In this document: piece by piece, positions 9,519-17,951 of the stretch
How the letters are laid out: each line of letters begins with the position of its first letter
Position numbering within the stretch: the stretch's first letter is position 1
NCBI RefSeq assembly: GCF_000317475.1
Contig: NC_019729.1
Span: forward strand, 4,664,501 to 4,728,500
Length of the DNA: 64,000 bases
From: Oscillatoria nigro-viridis PCC 7112
GTDB lineage: Bacteria; Cyanobacteriota; Cyanobacteriia; Cyanobacteriales; Microcoleaceae
Direction of reading: 5' to 3'
Program-made: the position numbers and the translations under genes
Notes under the pieces: generated by a model
Databases searched by the model: none
Seen by the model: the letters and a program-made list of their open reading frames with translations, nothing else
Told to the model about the DNA's origin: nothing

Positions 9519-11774
9519 TTAGGCAATAGATTTTGGGTTAAAATTCCGCAATCGCAAAGCATTACTAACTACAGATACTGAACTGAAAGCCATTGCTGCA
9601 CCTGCGATAATTGGATTTAGCAACCAGCCAAAGATAGGGAACAAAATACCCGCTGCGATGGGTATTCCAGCGATGTTGTAAATAAAGGCAAAAAACAGAT
9701 TTTCGCGGATGTTCCGTATGGTGGCGCGGGAAAGTTTAATTGCTGTAACTATACCTTGCAAATCTCCTGAAATTAAGGTAATGTCGCTGGCTGCGATCGC
9801 CACATCTGTGCCGGTGCCGATCGCAATTCCCACGTCTGAAGCGGCCAAAGCCGGTGCATCGTTAATCCCGTCTCCCACCATCGCGACAATTTTTCCTTGC
9901 CCTTGCAGGGCTTGAATTTGAGCTGCTTTTTGGTCGGGTCTAACTTCGGCAAAAATGCGAGTAATGCCCGCGGATTGGGCGATCGACTCCGCAGTCGCGC
10001 GGTTATCCCCCGTCAGCATCGCCACCTCCAAACCGAGTTTTTGAAGCGCTTTCACCGCCTGCGCGGACGATGGTTTGAGAGCATCCGCAATGCCCAGAAT
10101 TGCCTCTATTTTGCGTTCTACAGCCATCCAAACAACCGTTTTGCTCGCAGCTTCCAAAGCTCTCCCGCGCAGTTCCAGATATTCAGTATCGCAGCCTAGT
10201 TCCTGCATCCACCTCAGCGTTCCCAGGGCGATCGACTTTCCCTCCACAACCCCGCGCACGCCGCTTCCCGCGATCGCCTCAAAATTCTTAACATCCGTCA
10301 AATTAACCTCTTGAGAGTGAGCGTACCTCACAACAGCTTCCCCCAGAGGATGCTCCGAATTTCGTTCTACAGACGCCGCCAATTGCAGCAACTTTAACTC
10401 ATTGCTGTCCGCCGTTCCCCTAACTGTCACAAAATCAGTGACAGTCGGCTTGCCTTCTGTGATAGTTCCAGTTTTATCTAACACGATAATTTGGATTTTG
10501 TGAGCCAATTCTAAACTCTCCGCTCCTTTAATTAAAATCCCATTTTCTGCACCTTTACCAGTTCCGACCATCACAGCAGTCGGAGTCGCTAAACCCAAAG
10601 CGCAGGGACAGGCAATAATCAGCACTTCCACCATTGTCACTGTGGCTATAGTGAAGTTTCCCGTCGCGTTAAACCAGATAATGAAAGTAGCTAAAGCGAT
10701 GGCAATTACTGTGGGAACAAACCAACCAGTCACTTGGTCTGCTAACTTTTGAATCGGTGCTTTTGACCCCTGTGCGTCCTGCACCATCTTGACAATTTGA
10801 GCTAAAAATGTGTCTTTGCCAACTCTTGTCGCCCGAAACTTGAAACTGCCAGTTTTGTTAATTGTGGCTCCGATCACTTCGTCGCCAAGCTGCTTTTTAA
10901 CTGGCAAACTTTCTCCCGTAACCATTGCTTCGTCTACTGTGGAAGAGCCATCAACAACATCTCCGTCTACGGGGATTTGCTCGCCCGGCCGCACCTGCAC
11001 GATGTCGCCAATCTCCACTTGGGCGATCGGCACTTCCAACTCTTCCCCGTTGCGAACTATCCGGGCAGTTTTTGCTTGCAAACCCATGAGTTTGCGAATG
11101 GCTTCGGAAGTCTTTCCCTTAGCCCGATTTTCTAGGTTTTTCCCCAACAAAATTAAGGCGATAACGCTAGCGGCAACTTCGTAGTAAACGCCAGTAGTCA
11201 AACCTTTGGCGGTGAATAAACCGGGAAAAAATGTCACAAATACAGAATAAAAGTAAGCAGCACTCGTACCCAAAGCAATCAGGGTATCCATTGTCGCCAC
11301 CCGCCGTTTTAGGGATTTCCAAGCTCCCACATAAAACGATCTTCCGCACCAAAATTGTACGGGCGATGTCAGGATTAATTGCAGCCAATAATTGTGCAGC
11401 CACGCGGGAATAAATGGCAGATGCAAGCCTGTCATCGATGGAATAGCGCCCACAAAGAGCAGGATGCTGATGATACCTGCTATCCAGAGTTTCCGCTGCA
11501 AGGTTTGAGATTCAGATTTGCGATCGGCTGGTTCGGAATCATCCTCTGCAGCGGCCATTTCTTGAAGTGGCAAAGCTTGGTATCCCGCATCATCAACCGC
11601 CGATTGAATTGTTTCTAAGTTGGTTTGCTTGGAGTCGTATTGGATGGTTGCTTGTTCCATTCCAAAATTGACATGACACTCAATTACGCCGGGAACAGAT
11701 TGGATTGCTTGTTCGATAGAGGAAGCACAAGAAGCACAACTCATGCCCCGCAATTTAAGTGTGAGATTGTCCAT
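9519..11774 (-). CDS. copper-translocating P1B-type ATPase
   Basis: A 751-residue membrane ATPase that moves Cu(I) across a membrane. One N-terminal HMA domain carries GMSCASC (Cys13, Cys16). The membrane CPC motif is at residues 389-391, the phosphorylated aspartate of DKTGT is Asp433, and [11 protein letters not shown] marks the hinge. Cyanobacteria have CtaA (plasma membrane) and PacS (thylakoid) paralogues; I cannot tell which this is, so no symbol is given. The cupredoxin-like gene follows 19 bp later, and a copper chaperone gene lies upstream beyond a repeat element. GGAG lies before the ATG. No TTTCAT direct repeat is seen upstream. Confidence 0.95.
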   Translation of the reverse strand: MDNLTLKLRGMSCASCASSIEQAIQSVPGVIECHVNFGMEQATIQYDSKQTNLETIQSAVDDAGYQALPLQEMAAAEDDSEPADRKSESQTLQRKLWIAGIISILLFVGAIPSMTGLHLPFIPAWLHNYWLQLILTSPVQFWCGRSFYVGAWKSLKRRVATMDTLIALGTSAAYFYSVFVTFFPGLFTAKGLTTGVYYEVAASVIALILLGKNLENRAKGKTSEAIRKLMGLQAKTARIVRNGEELEVPIAQVEIGDIVQVRPGEQIPVDGDVVDGSSTVDEAMVTGESLPVKKQLGDEVIGATINKTGSFKFRATRVGKDTFLAQIVKMVQDAQGSKAPIQKLADQVTGWFVPTVIAIALATFIIWFNATGNFTIATVTMVEVLIIACPCALGLATPTAVMVGTGKGAENGILIKGAESLELAHKIQIIVLDKTGTITEGKPTVTDFVTVRGTADSNELKLLQLAASVERNSEHPLGEAVVRYAHSQEVNLTDVKNFEAIAGSGVRGVVEGKSIALGTLRWMQELGCDTEYLELRGRALEAASKTVVWMAVERKIEAILGIADALKPSSAQAVKALQKLGLEVAMLTGDNRATAESIAQSAGITRIFAEVRPDQKAAQIQALQGQGKIVAMVGDGINDAPALAASDVGIAIGTGTDVAIAASDITLISGDLQGIVTAIKLSRATIRNIRENLFFAFIYNIAGIPIAAGILFPIFGWLLNPIIAGAAMAFSSVSVVSNALRLRNFNPKSIA

Positions 11775-11810
11775 AGGGGTACTCCTAAATTATAAAGTTA
11801 CCTTCTGTCT

Positions 11811-12080
11811 TCAAATGACCGAAAGCACCCAGGATACAAGCCCCCGGATTCATCCGTCCAGAAATAAAAAACCTGTATCCGATGAAACTTGCCGAACGTA
11901 TTTATCCGTAGGGTCAATGCTTCAATCTAAAATCTAAAATCTAAAATCTAAAATCGATTGACCTCGCCTAAAAACGGATAACGTGCGACGTACTCCTGTC
12001 GTGGAGAATCAAAAATTTTAGACTCTTGTTAAATCTTCCAGATTCAAAGCTGCAAGTAAATCTAAAATCTAAAATCTAAA
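11811..12080. repeat. modular intergenic repeat between copper chaperone and copper ATPase
   Basis: It begins GACCGAAAGCACCCAGGATA, continues with a segment around CCGGATTCATCCGTCCAG, and contains two runs of the 7-mer TCTAAAA (11928-11955 and 12060-12080). Most of it recurs at 56170-56460. The block around ACTCCTGTCGTGGA is inverted relative to the rest in the second copy. It occupies the 301-bp gap between two genes that are normally adjacent, and no gene is visible inside it. Its right edge touches the stop codon of the chaperone gene. Confidence 0.8.
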
Positions 12081-12276
12081 ATTGACTTGCTGGATAGCCC
12101 GCCGATGCGATCGCTTTCCTAACTTCACTTTCTGACTTAGCGGTTTGAATTGTGACCCATTTTGTCTTGATATCCGCCTCAACCGTGGAGGCTGAGTCAA
12201 TGGCTTGGACTGCTTTTGCGATTGTAGTCGCACAAGCGGAACAAGCCATCTTAGGAACTTTTAGCTGTAAAGTCAT
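12076..12276 (-). CDS. HMA-domain copper chaperone (CopZ/Atx1-like)
   Basis: A 66-residue single HMA domain (ferredoxin-like fold) with the metal site MACSAC (Met-X-Cys-X-X-Cys, Cys12 and Cys15). Such proteins carry Cu(I) in the cytosol to P-type ATPases; cyanobacterial Atx1 does so for CtaA and PacS. It lies upstream of the ATPase on the same strand but is separated from it by a repeat element. A promoter with MerR-type geometry lies 45-76 bp upstream of its ATG, which predicts metal-induced transcription. Confidence 0.9.
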   Translation of the reverse strand: MTLQLKVPKMACSACATTIAKAVQAIDSASTVEADIKTKWVTIQTAKSESEVRKAIASAGYPASQF

Positions 12277-12320
12277 AGTTTGAACCTCACCAGAAACTGC
12301 TCAATCAGTGAATTAACTCC

Positions 12321-12352
12321 ATTGTAAAGTCTCCAGTCAGCAGGAGAGTCAA
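12321..12352 (-). promoter_or_regulatory. MerR-type promoter of the copper chaperone gene
   Basis: Read on the minus strand: TTGACT (12347-12352), a 20-bp spacer, TACAAT (12321-12326). The spacer carries the dyad CTCC...GGAG. An over-long spacer containing a dyad is the hallmark of promoters that MerR-family metal sensors open by DNA distortion. A second copy of the same layout lies at 21958-21989. Confidence 0.65.
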
Positions 12353-12526
12353 GGGGAATTGCGAAATAAATCAGGAATTCTCAAAAAAGTGGTTTGACAC
12401 GCTACCCATAGGGGTAAGGCGCGCACTGTGCACCCTACCTAATTACGTTCAAGTGAGTCCTGTCAATCTTAAATTTGAGTGCGATCGAGGATTCTGCAAT
12501 AATTCTTTACACTTCCGTCGCCAAAA

Positions 12527-12543
12527 TTTCATCCTAATTTCAT
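12527..12543 (+). promoter_or_regulatory. CopR-type box 1, TTTCAT-CCTAA-TTTCAT
   Basis: A perfect direct repeat of TTTCAT with a 5-bp spacer, 51 bp before the DUF305 protein start. It is the first of seven such boxes in the window. It matches, from memory, the operator of the Synechocystis copper response regulator CopR. Confidence 0.75.
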
Positions 12544-12594
12544 TTATATGTGAAAGTCTGAAGATAAATGGCCCTTTTCAAGGATATAAGCTCT

Positions 12595-13326
12595 ATGAAA
12601 CCAATTTCATTAAAAACAGGCTTTGCAGCGCTGATATTGACCGCCACAGCCGCTTTAACCAGTGGAGTGGTTGCAGCTTGTTCAAAAGCCTCTTCCAGCG
12701 AAACTCAAGCCCCAAATGTTACCGCTGCAACCGAAGCAAACAACAAGCAAGACGTGGCACAAGGCGGCGGCATGGGTGGCATGAATCCTGGCATGAATCA
12801 TGGCATGAATCACAATATGTCAATGGATTTAGGGCCGGCTGATGCCGACTACGATTTGCGATTTATTGATGGCATGACAGTACACCATCAAGGTGCAGTA
12901 AACATGGCAAAAGAGGTGCTTAACAAATCTAAACGCCCCGAAATGAAAAAGCTTGCAAATAACATTATTGCTGCTCAAAACCGCGAAATAAATCAAATGA
13001 AAGAGTGGCGAAAAACTTGGTATCCCAAAGCCAGCAGTACGCCAATGGCTTATCACGGTCCAATGGGTCACATGATGGCAATGACTCCCGAACAAATGCA
13101 AAGCATGATGATGAGCATGGATTTAGGGGCCGCTGACGACAAATTTGACTTGCGATTTATCAATGCGATGATTCCTCACCACGAAGGAGCTTTAGTGATG
13201 GCCCAAGATGCTTTGAAGAAGTCAAAACGCCCGGAAATGAAGAAATTGTCTCAAGAAATTCTGACTTCGCAAAAGCAAGAAATTGAGCAAATGAAACAGT
13301 GGCGGCAAGCTTGGTACAAACAGTAA
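12595..13326 (+). CDS. copM: CopM-like copper-binding lipoprotein with two DUF305 domains
   Basis: A 243-residue protein. The lipobox VVAAC puts the mature N-terminal cysteine near residue 28, followed by a Ser/Thr/Ala linker and a Met/His-rich stretch (MNPGMNHGMNHNM). Two DUF305 domains follow, each with a MSMDLG..D..YDLRFI-type start, HH motifs (TVHHQGA, IPHHEGA) and an ending of the WRxxWY type. Synechocystis CopM has two DUF305 domains and binds Cu in the periplasm, which is the model for this call. The ATG at 12595 is preferred because AAGGA precedes it and it gives a clean lipoprotein signal. A CopR-type box lies upstream. A broken copy of its 3' end lies 200 bp downstream. Confidence 0.85.
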   Translation: MKPISLKTGFAALILTATAALTSGVVAACSKASSSETQAPNVTAATEANNKQDVAQGGGMGGMNPGMNHGMNHNMSMDLGPADADYDLRFIDGMTVHHQGAVNMAKEVLNKSKRPEMKKLANNIIAAQNREINQMKEWRKTWYPKASSTPMAYHGPMGHMMAMTPEQMQSMMMSMDLGAADDKFDLRFINAMIPHHEGALVMAQDALKKSKRPEMKKLSQEILTSQKQEIEQMKQWRQAWYKQ

Positions 13327-13328
13327 TT

Positions 13329-13439
13329 GGGAGCATCTCAATGAAAGCACCCAAGCTAGAAATTGGAGGCAGGAGGCAGGAGGAAAGAGTCAGAAGGAAG
13401 GAGCCAGAAGAACTGTTTTTACACATATGAGATGCTCCC
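13329..13439. mobile_element. MITE-like element with GGGAGCATCTCA termini, copy 1
   Basis: The 12-bp terminal inverted repeat GGGAGCATCTCA (13329-13340) and TGAGATGCTCCC (13428-13439) encloses a purine-rich core of GGAGGCA/GGAAGGA repeats. A homologous copy in the opposite orientation lies at 47275-47403. It encodes nothing. It sits immediately after the DUF305 gene stop and could serve as its transcription terminator. Confidence 0.75.
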
Positions 13440-13533
13440 CATTAATTTAGCTCACCTCAACAAAATGTGATCCAAATCCGGAAAATGAGTGACATTAATC
13501 ACAGTAGCTCAAGAGTTCCGAAAATACTTGGTT

Positions 13534-13592
13534 CACCAAAGCAAGAAATTGAGCAAATGAAAAAGTGGCGACAACCTTGGTAGACAAAGTAA
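13534..13592 (+). pseudogene. duplicated 3' end of the DUF305 gene
   Basis: The stretch at 13534-13592 repeats the last 57 or so bases of the DUF305 gene (13267-13326) with a few changes. These include a TAG in place of the TAC of the terminal WYKQ segment. No start or upstream coding part is present. It is the relic of a second DUF305 gene or of a partial duplication. Confidence 0.8.
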
Positions 13593-13639
13593 TGTAGCTC
13601 GACTGTGGCTGTCAGCATTTGTCTGACTCCACCTCAGTT

Positions 13640-13760
13640 GCCTGAGATTACCTAGACATACTGTAGATAATTGAGCCGCCCTACGTCTAAAGTAGTAGAA
13701 CTTACGTAATAATACTGTAGACACTTGCTCAGTCCTACCTCTAAAGTAGTAGGTAAGTCA
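13640..13760. repeat. imperfect tandem repeat around CTAAAGTAGTAG and ACTGTAGA
   Basis: Two copies of an approximately 55-bp unit: ACATACTGTAGATAATTGAG...CTAAAGTAGTAG and TAATACTGTAGACACTTGCTCAG...CTAAAGTAGTAG. It lies just upstream of a small open frame. No gene is seen in 13440-13790 apart from the DUF305 remnant. Confidence 0.5.
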
Positions 13761-13792
13761 GCAAAAAGCTATATAGATAGAGGGGGTAGTTT

Positions 13793-13990
13793 ATGATCTT
13801 GAACAGCTTGGAATTAAATACCACTTATAAATCAGATGCCGCCATAGATGAGTTAGTGAGCGCATTGACACAGGAAATTGAAGCGCAAGCAGAGATAAAA
13901 AAATCGGAAAAAAATCTACAGCACAATCGCTTGTCATTAGGCACAACTTATCTTCGTATTTTAGAAGCTGGTGGGCATCTGGGCTGCTGA
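13793..13990 (+). CDS. hypothetical 65-residue protein
   Basis: A small, helical, charged protein with EIEAQAEIKKSEKNLQHNRLSLG in the middle. A GAGGGGGT sequence 9-10 bp before the ATG is a good ribosome binding site, which is the main reason to keep it. It shows no membrane segment and no Cys or His cluster. The stop codon lies 8 bp before CopR-type box 2. It may be a genuine small gene of the island or a remnant. I do not recognise it. Confidence 0.4.
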   Translation: MILNSLELNTTYKSDAAIDELVSALTQEIEAQAEIKKSEKNLQHNRLSLGTTYLRILEAGGHLGC

Positions 13991-13997
13991 TGCGAAA

Positions 13998-14014
13998 TTT
14001 CATCCTAATTTCAT
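13998..14014 (+). promoter_or_regulatory. CopR-type box 2, TTTCAT-CCTAA-TTTCAT
   Basis: A perfect direct repeat with a 5-bp spacer, 169 bp before the RND adaptor start. The long leader between box and gene contains no other recognisable gene. Confidence 0.7.
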
Positions 14015-14183
14015 TTGACCGTGAAATACTAGGTTGAGTAGAGCATTTCTAGCTCTCGGTCATTGCTTAGCGGTCGCTTCTTGGAAAATGCTAATAAATA
14101 ACTTTACTTAAGTGGTATCACTTACTTACCTTGGCAAAATACCAACCGTTAAACCTGTGGCACTCAACCTGATTTCAAGGACA

Positions 14184-16139
14184 ATGCCAACGATGATATT
14201 CCACAAATATGCTCAATCTCCGGCAATTATTAGCAGCTTTTCGGGAAGTTTGTTCAGCCTAATTTTGCTAAGTTCTCCTGCCGCTGTTTTTGCCCACGCT
14301 GGCCACGGAAATGAATTTCACCAAAGCGGCGAAACAACTCAAACTCCTGCTGCTATTTCTGTCGATGCCGAAACAGCAAAACGATTAGGAATTAAAGTCT
14401 CCCCTGCTGCCCCCCAGCGACTAGATATCGGCATTAAAACTACTGGACAAATTGAAACTTTACCCAACCAAAAAGTAGAAGTGACGGCTCCTGTTGCTGG
14501 CAAAGTAGTAGAGTTGTTGGTTAAGCCTGGGGACAAAGTATCAAAAGGTCAACCGCTTGCGGTTTTATCGAGTTCAGAATTAGGACAATTGCGGGTTGAA
14601 TCTCTCTCGAAACAGGCCGAAGCTGAGGCAGATTTGCAGCAAGCGGAAGGCGATCTCAAACTAGCACGAGAAAATTACGATCGCCAACTTGAAATATCCG
14701 CAGCAGAAATCGCCCAAGCCCAAACCCAATTGACAGCGGTAACTAAGCAGTACCAGCGAGAACAAGAATTAGTAAACAAGCGTTCCGTGGTGCAAGCCGC
14801 TCAAGAAAACTATCAGCGTCAAGTTGAAATAGCGCAAGCAGAAATAGCGCAGGCAGAAACTGAACTGACGGTGGCTAAAGAACAGTTCGATCGCGACAAA
14901 GAATTAGCGGCATCTGGGGCGATCGCCCGACGCACAATGCTGGAATCGCAAGCCCACTTCGCAGAAGCAAAAGCCGCTGTTGCTAAGGCAAAAAGCCGTC
15001 CTGAAGTTATCAAAGCCCAAACCGAAATTAAACAAGCCGAAGTAGACCTGCCGATGCGGGAATTGCGGGAATCTCAAGGCAGAGTAGCAGAAGCAAAAGC
15101 TCAACTTACCAGAGCTCAGAGCCGCCGGGAAGTTCTAGAAGCCGAGAACCAACTCAAACGCGGCAAAACTGCCGTCGAAGTCGCTCAATCGCGCATTCGC
15201 TTGGCTGACGCAGCCTATCAAGCGCGGCTGCAACAATTAGGAACTGTTGCCAACGATCGAGGACTCGTTACCGTAGTTGCTCCGATTTCGGGGACGGTAG
15301 CCGATCGCGAAATCACCCCAGGCGAGTCAGTAAACGCTGAAAAACCGTTGATGAGTCTCTTAAATGACAGCCGCGTTTTTGCCACAGCCAACATTTACGA
15401 AAAAGACCTGAATAAAGTAAAAAAGGGTCAGGAAGTCAGGGTAAAAGTCGCTAATTTACCCGATCGCACTTTCAATGGAAAAATCGTCTTAATTGGGTCA
15501 TCCGTGGCAGGAGAAACGCGGGTTGTGCCGGTCAAAGCGGAACTAGATAATATTAACGGCAAATTAAAGCCAGGACTGTTTGCGGAGTTGGAGATTTTAA
15601 CCGACAAAACTGCCACAAATATTTTAGCAATTCCGAGTGCGGCGGTAGTGGATGTTAGCGGTAAAAAAACCGTTTACCTCCAAAATGGCAATGCTTATCA
15701 AGCTGTTGAAATTGAACTCGGTCAAACTGCCGGAGATTTAGTTGAAGTGAAGAGGGGTTTATTCGAGGGAGATTTGATAGTAACGCAGCGAGCACCTCAA
15801 CTTTACGCACAATCTTTGCGGGGCGGCAGCAAGACCTCAAAAGACGAGCCAAAGAAAGACGCAACTCCCAAGGTAACAGAGGTTAATTTTAATAATTTAC
15901 CCGTGTCTTTATGGTGGGCGGGAATAGGGGGAGGAGTTGCGATCGCATCCCTGACTTTCACAGCCGGCGTGTTGTGGGGAAATCGGCGCAAATTGCCAGC
16001 AATAGCAGCGGATTCTGGAAACAATAATTTTTCTGTCTCTGCACCGACATTAAACGCGAGTACAGTACATGAATTGTCACTGCGGGATGACAACCATCGC
16101 GTTAAAAGTCAGGAGACAGAAGCCAAGAGCTTGAACTAA
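14184..16139 (+). CDS. RND efflux periplasmic adaptor (CusB/CopB-like)
   Basis: A 651-residue membrane fusion protein linking an RND pump to an outer-membrane channel. A signal segment (about residues 15-36) is followed by a His-rich start of the mature protein, AHAGHGNEFH. Then come a biotinyl-lipoyl half (APVAGKVVELLVKPGDKV), a very long alpha-hairpin built from repeated AEIAQAQT/AEIAQAE units (about 125-330), the second lipoyl half (APISGTVADREITPGE), a beta-barrel, and a membrane-proximal domain. Unusually, a C-terminal membrane helix (about 575-600) and a cytoplasmic-type tail follow. ATG 14184 is chosen because AAGGA lies 4 bp upstream; a GTG at 14112 would bury the signal peptide. Its cognate pump at 17952 is separated by an inverted three-gene cassette. 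Confidence 0.9.
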   Translation: MPTMIFHKYAQSPAIISSFSGSLFSLILLSSPAAVFAHAGHGNEFHQSGETTQTPAAISVDAETAKRLGIKVSPAAPQRLDIGIKTTGQIETLPNQKVEVTAPVAGKVVELLVKPGDKVSKGQPLAVLSSSELGQLRVESLSKQAEAEADLQQAEGDLKLARENYDRQLEISAAEIAQAQTQLTAVTKQYQREQELVNKRSVVQAAQENYQRQVEIAQAEIAQAETELTVAKEQFDRDKELAASGAIARRTMLESQAHFAEAKAAVAKAKSRPEVIKAQTEIKQAEVDLPMRELRESQGRVAEAKAQLTRAQSRREVLEAENQLKRGKTAVEVAQSRIRLADAAYQARLQQLGTVANDRGLVTVVAPISGTVADREITPGESVNAEKPLMSLLNDSRVFATANIYEKDLNKVKKGQEVRVKVANLPDRTFNGKIVLIGSSVAGETRVVPVKAELDNINGKLKPGLFAELEILTDKTATNILAIPSAAVVDVSGKKTVYLQNGNAYQAVEIELGQTAGDLVEVKRGLFEGDLIVTQRAPQLYAQSLRGGSKTSKDEPKKDATPKVTEVNFNNLPVSLWWAGIGGGVAIASLTFTAGVLWGNRRKLPAIAADSGNNNFSVSAPTLNASTVHELSLRDDNHRVKSQETEAKSLN

Positions 16140-16181
16140 AAATTTTGTTTAATCTAGCAATTATAACCTACATAAAATGAC

Positions 16182-16718
16182 TTAAAAAGGCGGAATAGCC
16201 GATGGTAAACCAACTCGCATAAATAAACGTGCAAATGCCTGAGAAAAGTGTTCTAGGTAAGGAGATTTTAACCGCCAGCGATCGTTTAAATTACTAGCGT
16301 GTTTCAACACATATTCGTAAGGCAAGGTTTGGATCTCTCTAAAATTTACAACCAGTGATTCTTTGTTATTATCTGGGTTCGTTGGTGATGCCAGCAGGTG
16401 CAAACCTTCTGTTCTCCCTCTTAAAACTTCATTCCATTTTCCTTTTTTCTTAAATGCTTCGTTATTTTCCTCAAATTCTGAAATATGGTAAATTGCACAC
16501 AGCACTACCTGAGCTACTTTTTTATTATCCAGATCGCAGCTTTGGGTGAGAACAATTAAATCGAGTTCATTAACTTCTATTTGTACGTCTTGAATTTCAC
16601 TGTTTTTGCCAAAATTTGTTGGGTCAAATACTGGTATTGGTACGAGACACCCAGGCAGGTAATCACCTTGCCTGAGAGTGGATTCATTGACCTGCACCCA
16701 GAAAGGCTCTACGCTCAT
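16182..16718 (-). CDS. hypothetical protein, third gene of TIGR04255 cassette
   Basis: A 178-residue soluble protein not assigned to a function. A conserved-looking core LIVLTQSCDLDNKKVAQVVLC contains two cysteines, and several aromatic residues follow. Its start overlaps the preceding gene by 4 bp (ATGA), so it is translationally coupled to it. The cassette runs opposite to the RND genes around it. By its context it acts with the TIGR04255 protein. No signal peptide or membrane helix is seen. Confidence 0.75.
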   Translation of the reverse strand: MSVEPFWVQVNESTLRQGDYLPGCLVPIPVFDPTNFGKNSEIQDVQIEVNELDLIVLTQSCDLDNKKVAQVVLCAIYHISEFEENNEAFKKKGKWNEVLRGRTEGLHLLASPTNPDNNKESLVVNFREIQTLPYEYVLKHASNLNDRWRLKSPYLEHFSQAFARLFMRVGLPSAIPPF

Positions 16719-17008
16719 TCTTCATCGAAAATATACGGCAGAGGTTTTTTACGCCCTTTGAACTGAGCACGCATCATTACTCGTTCCGAACGCTTTGGCG
16801 GTACTGGCTGCCAGTCTATTTCGCCAATGCTTTCTAGAGTTTGTAAGTATTGTTTGACAACTGTTAAATTCTGCAATAATTCATCAGTTAGTTCTGCGAT
16901 TTTTCGTCCTTCAGGACTTTGTAATTGAGGTGTGGCTTTTGGCTCTACCACCAGCAATTTTGAGGATGGTGAAACGCCATTTGGACGTAGGGGGGTAATT
17001 GTAGCCAT
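16715..17008 (-). CDS. hypothetical 97-residue protein, middle gene of TIGR04255 cassette
   Basis: A small protein with a disordered N-terminus rich in Pro, Ser and Lys, a helical middle (LTDELLQNLTVVKQYLQTLESIGEIDW), and a basic stretch near the C-terminus. It is joined to both neighbours by overlapping stop and start codons (TGATG upstream, ATGA downstream), which indicates a tight operon with balanced synthesis of the three products. I do not recognise a family. It may bridge or regulate the two larger partners. Confidence 0.7.
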   Translation of the reverse strand: MATITPLRPNGVSPSSKLLVVEPKATPQLQSPEGRKIAELTDELLQNLTVVKQYLQTLESIGEIDWQPVPPKRSERVMMRAQFKGRKKPLPYIFDEE

Positions 17009-17745
17009 CAGTTAATCAACTCCCTTGTGCGTTCTGTAATACAAGCTTCAAAAGCTATGTTTTTTTGTTCGTGCATTTGTTCTAAAATGTGCAAAAGCTC
17101 TATTTCATTAGAAGGAATATCTCCTTCCATCAATAGATCTAAATCCAATATTATAGAAACAAAATCAGGTGTGGGAGGTGGAACTATTGCTTGATTAATA
17201 ACCAGCATTGTTTCCAACTTTTCTTGCGGAATTTGTAGCTGCATAAAGTAGCCACTTAATCCTTGTGGCAAGTCAGAGGAAACTTCCGGAAATGTCCTCA
17301 AATACTCTTTGAGATCGCCAATCGGTAAAGGAATATCTAGCCTGTTAATATACCTGAGTGCTAAACGAACAATTGCTTCTGGATGTGTCACCGACTGATA
17401 GATATTCCACAGTCGCTTTGCTTCGTCCCGAAAATTTTCCCAACAGTCGTAAGGGGCAAGCCGACTGAATGCGAAAGCATCTAAACGCAGTTGAAAAATT
17501 TGTTTTTGGTCGCCGCTGGAGGCTATATAGCCAATAGGAGATTGACTGGCTGTTGCCCCAACACTAGCACCTGCCATCATTTGTCCCTGAAAAAGTAACA
17601 CCTCTTCACGCTGAGGATACTCAGCCTGAATGCTGGAGTACACCTGCGCCAAATTGTCAAGTTTAACTTCAGGTGGAAGTTTAACTTGTATATCAATCAG
17701 GGCTTCGGTGATTGGGGCGTGCGAGTAGTGTTTTGGTGCTTGCAT
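17008..17745 (-). CDS. TIGR04255 family protein
   Basis: A 245-residue protein. The opening KHYSHAPITEALIDIQVKLP and the core RLDAFAFSRLAPYDCW, with a following LRYINRLDIP, match the sporadically distributed TIGR04255 family, whose function is not established. Three in-frame starts exist at 17784, 17766 and 17745; the last is chosen because the family motif begins directly after it. It is the first gene of a three-gene minus-strand operon lying between the RND adaptor and pump 1. The patchy family distribution and the odd position suggest acquisition by transfer. Confidence 0.75.
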   Translation of the reverse strand: MQAPKHYSHAPITEALIDIQVKLPPEVKLDNLAQVYSSIQAEYPQREEVLLFQGQMMAGASVGATASQSPIGYIASSGDQKQIFQLRLDAFAFSRLAPYDCWENFRDEAKRLWNIYQSVTHPEAIVRLALRYINRLDIPLPIGDLKEYLRTFPEVSSDLPQGLSGYFMQLQIPQEKLETMLVINQAIVPPPTPDFVSIILDLDLLMEGDIPSNEIELLHILEQMHEQKNIAFEACITERTRELIN

Positions 17746-17848
17746 AGCAACTATTGTAAGCTGCATTGTCAAAAATAGCAACACAGGTTATATCATTTGA
17801 GATTTGAAAGTTTAGATGACTTATTAATCAAGGTTGGAAGTTAAAAGA

Positions 17849-17865
17849 TTTCATCCTAATTTCAT
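17849..17865 (+). promoter_or_regulatory. CopR-type box 3, TTTCAT-CCTAA-TTTCAT
   Basis: A perfect direct repeat 86 bp before RND pump 1. The DNA after it (TTTTTGGGTGTCAAC...TAAATTGAAT) is nearly the same as after box 4 in front of pump 2, so the two promoters are duplicates. Confidence 0.8.
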
Positions 17866-17901
17866 TTTTGGGTGTCAACGTAAATTGAATAGCTATTTAA
17901 C

Positions 17902-17950
17902 GTCGATCGCCCAACGGTGGCTGGTATTCATCACCTCTATAAAATCATAA
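17902..17950 (+). pseudogene. remnant of an RND pump 5' end in the leader of pump 1
   Basis: The 36 bp from 17902 match pump 2 codons near its N-terminus at 32 of 36 positions, including an identical 21-bp block. Translated, it reads SIAQRWLVFITSI then TAA, against SIAQRWLVVIASI in pump 2. It sits directly before the real ATG of pump 1. Confidence 0.8.
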
Positions 17951-17951
17951 A

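Noticed and set aside
11775..11811. CopR or MerR site before the copper ATPase
   Set aside because: No TTTCAT direct repeat, and the -35/-10-like words nearby have only a 14-bp spacing.
12453..12842. 130-codon frame overlapping the DUF305 gene
   Set aside because: It lies in another frame across CopR box 1 and the DUF305 start; the His/Trp repeat in it is a shadow of the Met/His-rich stretch.
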